DNA of 7,321 nt, from the NCBI GenBank assembly GCA_021816505.1, contig JAKAXS010000095.1:1-7321 (forward strand). Reading direction: 5' to 3'. This stretch comes from Pseudomonadota bacterium. GTDB taxonomy: Bacteria; Pseudomonadota; Alphaproteobacteria; Rhizobiales; Hyphomicrobiaceae. The position numbers and the translations under genes were made by a program. Shown here in pieces: positions 5,730 through 7,321 of this stretch. The notes below the pieces were generated by a model, which was not told where the DNA came from, did no database searches, and saw only the letters and a program-made list of their open reading frames with translations. How positions within the stretch are numbered: position 1 is the first letter of the stretch; the number at the start of each line of letters is the position of its first letter.

Positions 5730-7286
5730 TTGATGATCGCTTCGGCGATCGTGTTGTTGACGGGCCGGCTGCTCGTGGCTGCCATCGCCGTTCCGGCCAT
5801 GATTTTCGTCGTCGTGCAGGCGGCCACTTTCAAGCGCGAAGCGATGGACATGATCGTCCACGCCTACGACATCTTTTTCTATCTCATGTCGTGGGCGACG
5901 GTCGTCTTCCTGTGGGAGCATTATCGCGCGTACCTGTTCATGCTTGTCGCCGCGCTGGCCGCGCTCGCAATCGCGGTCGTGCTGGCTTACCGCTACGACC
6001 CGACGCGCGTCTCGCGTCGCTATGCCCTGCTGGCGTTTGCGGTGTTCGCGTTTCTCACGCCATATGCAGCCGACCTGAAAGGCGAACGGCGTCATACGCA
6101 GTACTACTGGGCCGATCTCGTCGTTTCGTCGTTTTATTCGTCGTGGGCGGAGACGGCGCAGACGTTGTGGCGCGGTACGTTGATCGAGGCCGCGCCGCCG
6201 GCGAGTGCCAACAGCAACGCGCCGTTCGTCGTGCCCACGGGCTGCTCCGCGACGGAGCGTCCTCCGCACATCCTGCTCATACACCAGGAGAGTTTGGTTC
6301 AGCCGTCGGTGGTTCCGGGTGTGAGCTACGACAAAAGCCTGGACAGTCTCTTCAAGTCGAGCGACGGCAAGATCCACCAGATGCGGGTGGAGACCTACGG
6401 TGGTGCGTCCTGGCTGACGGAGTTCTCCATCCTCGCCGGCGTTTCCACGTATTCGTTCGGCGGGATGCGCCCGTTTGTGCAGGCGCTGATGGCGGGCAAG
6501 GTGAAGGATACGCTGCCTGAGGCGCTGGCCCGCTGCGGCTATCGCAATGTCGTCTTCTATCCAATGCTGAAGAACTTCGTGTCCAACGGCCGCTTCTACA
6601 ACGCCGTCGGCATGCCGGAGATCTTCGACATGAAAGATCAGGGCGCGCCATCCGCCATGGAGCGCGACCGCCGCTACTACACGAACATGCTGAAGTTGAT
6701 GGACACGCACTTCCGTCAGTCCGACAAGCCGCTGTTCACCTTCATGATCACCTCGTCGGGTCATCAGCCCTACACCCACAAGTTCGCGCCTGAGATGGAC
6801 GTGCCTGGCGGTGCGCCCGGCACCAATCCTGAGATGCACGAGTTTCTGCGCCGCGAGGCGATCGCCAAAATCGACTACGAGTGGATGAAGGCCGAGCTGC
6901 AGCGGCGCTATCCGAACGAGCGGTTCCTCATCGTCCAGTACGGCGATCATCATCCCATCGCCACACGCTCGTACTTCGGCCAGGGCAAGGCACGCGCCGC
7001 GGAGGACACGACGTTCGACAAGGACTCGGCCGCGTTCATCACCTACTACGCGACGGAAGGCATCAACTACGATCCGCCGAAACTGCCGGACGTGGAAACG
7101 CTCGACGTGCCTTACCTCGGCGGTCTGGTTCTGGAACAGGCGGGCTTGCCGCTGTCCGACAGCTACGTCGAACGCAAGAGGCTGCGTGCCCTCTGCGACG
7201 GCCGCTACTACGGCTGCAAGCAGCACGACGAGATCCTGACCTTCCACCGCCGCCTGATCGACTCAGGCTTGATGGTGGCGCGGTAG
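5730..7286 (+). CDS. Membrane-anchored sulfatase-superfamily (LtaS/MdoB-like) hydrolase/transferase, main part downstream of an in-frame TAG
   Basis: This belongs to the alkaline-phosphatase/sulfatase fold group, likely an envelope phosphotransferase or hydrolase acting on a periplasmic glycan or lipid headgroup; its substrate is unknown. Numbered from TTG 5730 (ATG follows at 5733), hydrophobic segments lie at about 1-31, 47-62, 69-87 and 99-113, then an extracytoplasmic catalytic domain. Motifs: IHQESL near 184-189 with Glu187 as a likely metal ligand; YGGASWLTEFSILAG near 223-237, holding the nucleophile (Ser227 or Thr230, not resolved); SSGHQPY near 342-348 with His345; and YGDHHP near 404-409 with Asp406 and His407. 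These match the LtaS-type metal site layout. Stop is TAG 7284-7286. No ribosome site precedes 5730/5733, and the open frame continues upstream of them to the TAG at 5697, so the true start is probably ATG 5526, giving 586 codons including the TAG. If it starts at 5730, the first membrane helix is lost. Confidence 0.83.
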   Translation: MMIASAIVLLTGRLLVAAIAVPAMIFVVVQAATFKREAMDMIVHAYDIFFYLMSWATVVFLWEHYRAYLFMLVAALAALAIAVVLAYRYDPTRVSRRYALLAFAVFAFLTPYAADLKGERRHTQYYWADLVVSSFYSSWAETAQTLWRGTLIEAAPPASANSNAPFVVPTGCSATERPPHILLIHQESLVQPSVVPGVSYDKSLDSLFKSSDGKIHQMRVETYGGASWLTEFSILAGVSTYSFGGMRPFVQALMAGKVKDTLPEALARCGYRNVVFYPMLKNFVSNGRFYNAVGMPEIFDMKDQGAPSAMERDRRYYTNMLKLMDTHFRQSDKPLFTFMITSSGHQPYTHKFAPEMDVPGGAPGTNPEMHEFLRREAIAKIDYEWMKAELQRRYPNERFLIVQYGDHHPIATRSYFGQGKARAAEDTTFDKDSAAFITYYATEGINYDPPKLPDVETLDVPYLGGLVLEQAGLPLSDSYVERKRLRALCDGRYYGCKQHDEILTFHRRLIDSGLMVAR

Positions 7287-7321
7287 CCGCGCGTCTCAGT
7301 CCTCGGCTCGCCGTAAAAGAA

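Noticed and set aside
5658..7247. Long open frame of 529 codons on the - strand opposite the sulfatase gene
   Set aside because: Its translation is rich in Arg, His, Val and Leu with no domain motif, and it mirrors the codon pattern of the + strand gene, which has clear catalytic motifs. Long antisense frames are common in GC-rich genes.
7296..7321. Possible C-terminus of a convergent - strand gene (reads LLRRAED then TGA)
   Set aside because: Only seven codons are inside the window. The ending looks natural but cannot be supported without sequence to the right.

Overview
The window looks like chromosomal DNA of a high-GC alphaproteobacterium, probably of the Hyphomicrobiales/rhizobial kind. 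The strongest taxonomic pointer is the 900-residue gene at 848-3550, which matches the TIGR02302/DUF4175 family, known from alphaproteobacteria. G/C-rich third codon positions and a DUF486 / DUF4202 / CbiX-type gene set fit that placement. All convincing genes are on the + strand. I see no tRNA, rRNA, CRISPR array, insertion sequence or integration scar. No gene-free stretch exceeds 300 bases; the longest is about 154 bases, at 5372-5525.

Layout. (1) 1-754: the 3' part of a fused folate-pathway gene, with the tail of a PabB-type chorismate-binding domain followed by a complete PabC-type aminodeoxychorismate lyase. A weak hairpin plus a T run follows. (2) 848-3550: a large membrane-anchored protein with three N-terminal membrane helices, a conserved ectodomain and a Gln/Gly/Met-rich coiled, low-complexity C-terminal half. 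(3) 3670-5371: a tight three-gene operon, each junction a 4-base ATGA overlap: a small DUF486 membrane protein, a DUF4202 protein of unknown function, and a two-domain CbiX/SirB-like chelatase. It opens with a strong GAGGAG ribosome site and a GTG start, and closes with a hairpin that overlaps the last stop codon. (4) 5526-7286: a membrane-anchored sulfatase-superfamily protein (LtaS/MdoB-like). Its reading frame is interrupted by an in-frame TAG at 5697-5699, between the first and second membrane segments.

How the genes relate. The pabBC fusion makes p-aminobenzoate for folate. The DUF486-DUF4202-chelatase unit is translationally coupled; the chelatase suggests siroheme or cobalamin synthesis, but the role of DUF4202 in it is only inferred. 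The sulfatase-like protein probably modifies a periplasmic or envelope glycan or lipid headgroup. The two main items for follow-up are the amber-interrupted sulfatase gene and the coupled DUF4202-chelatase pair. I do not see a clear defence or other wholly new system here.
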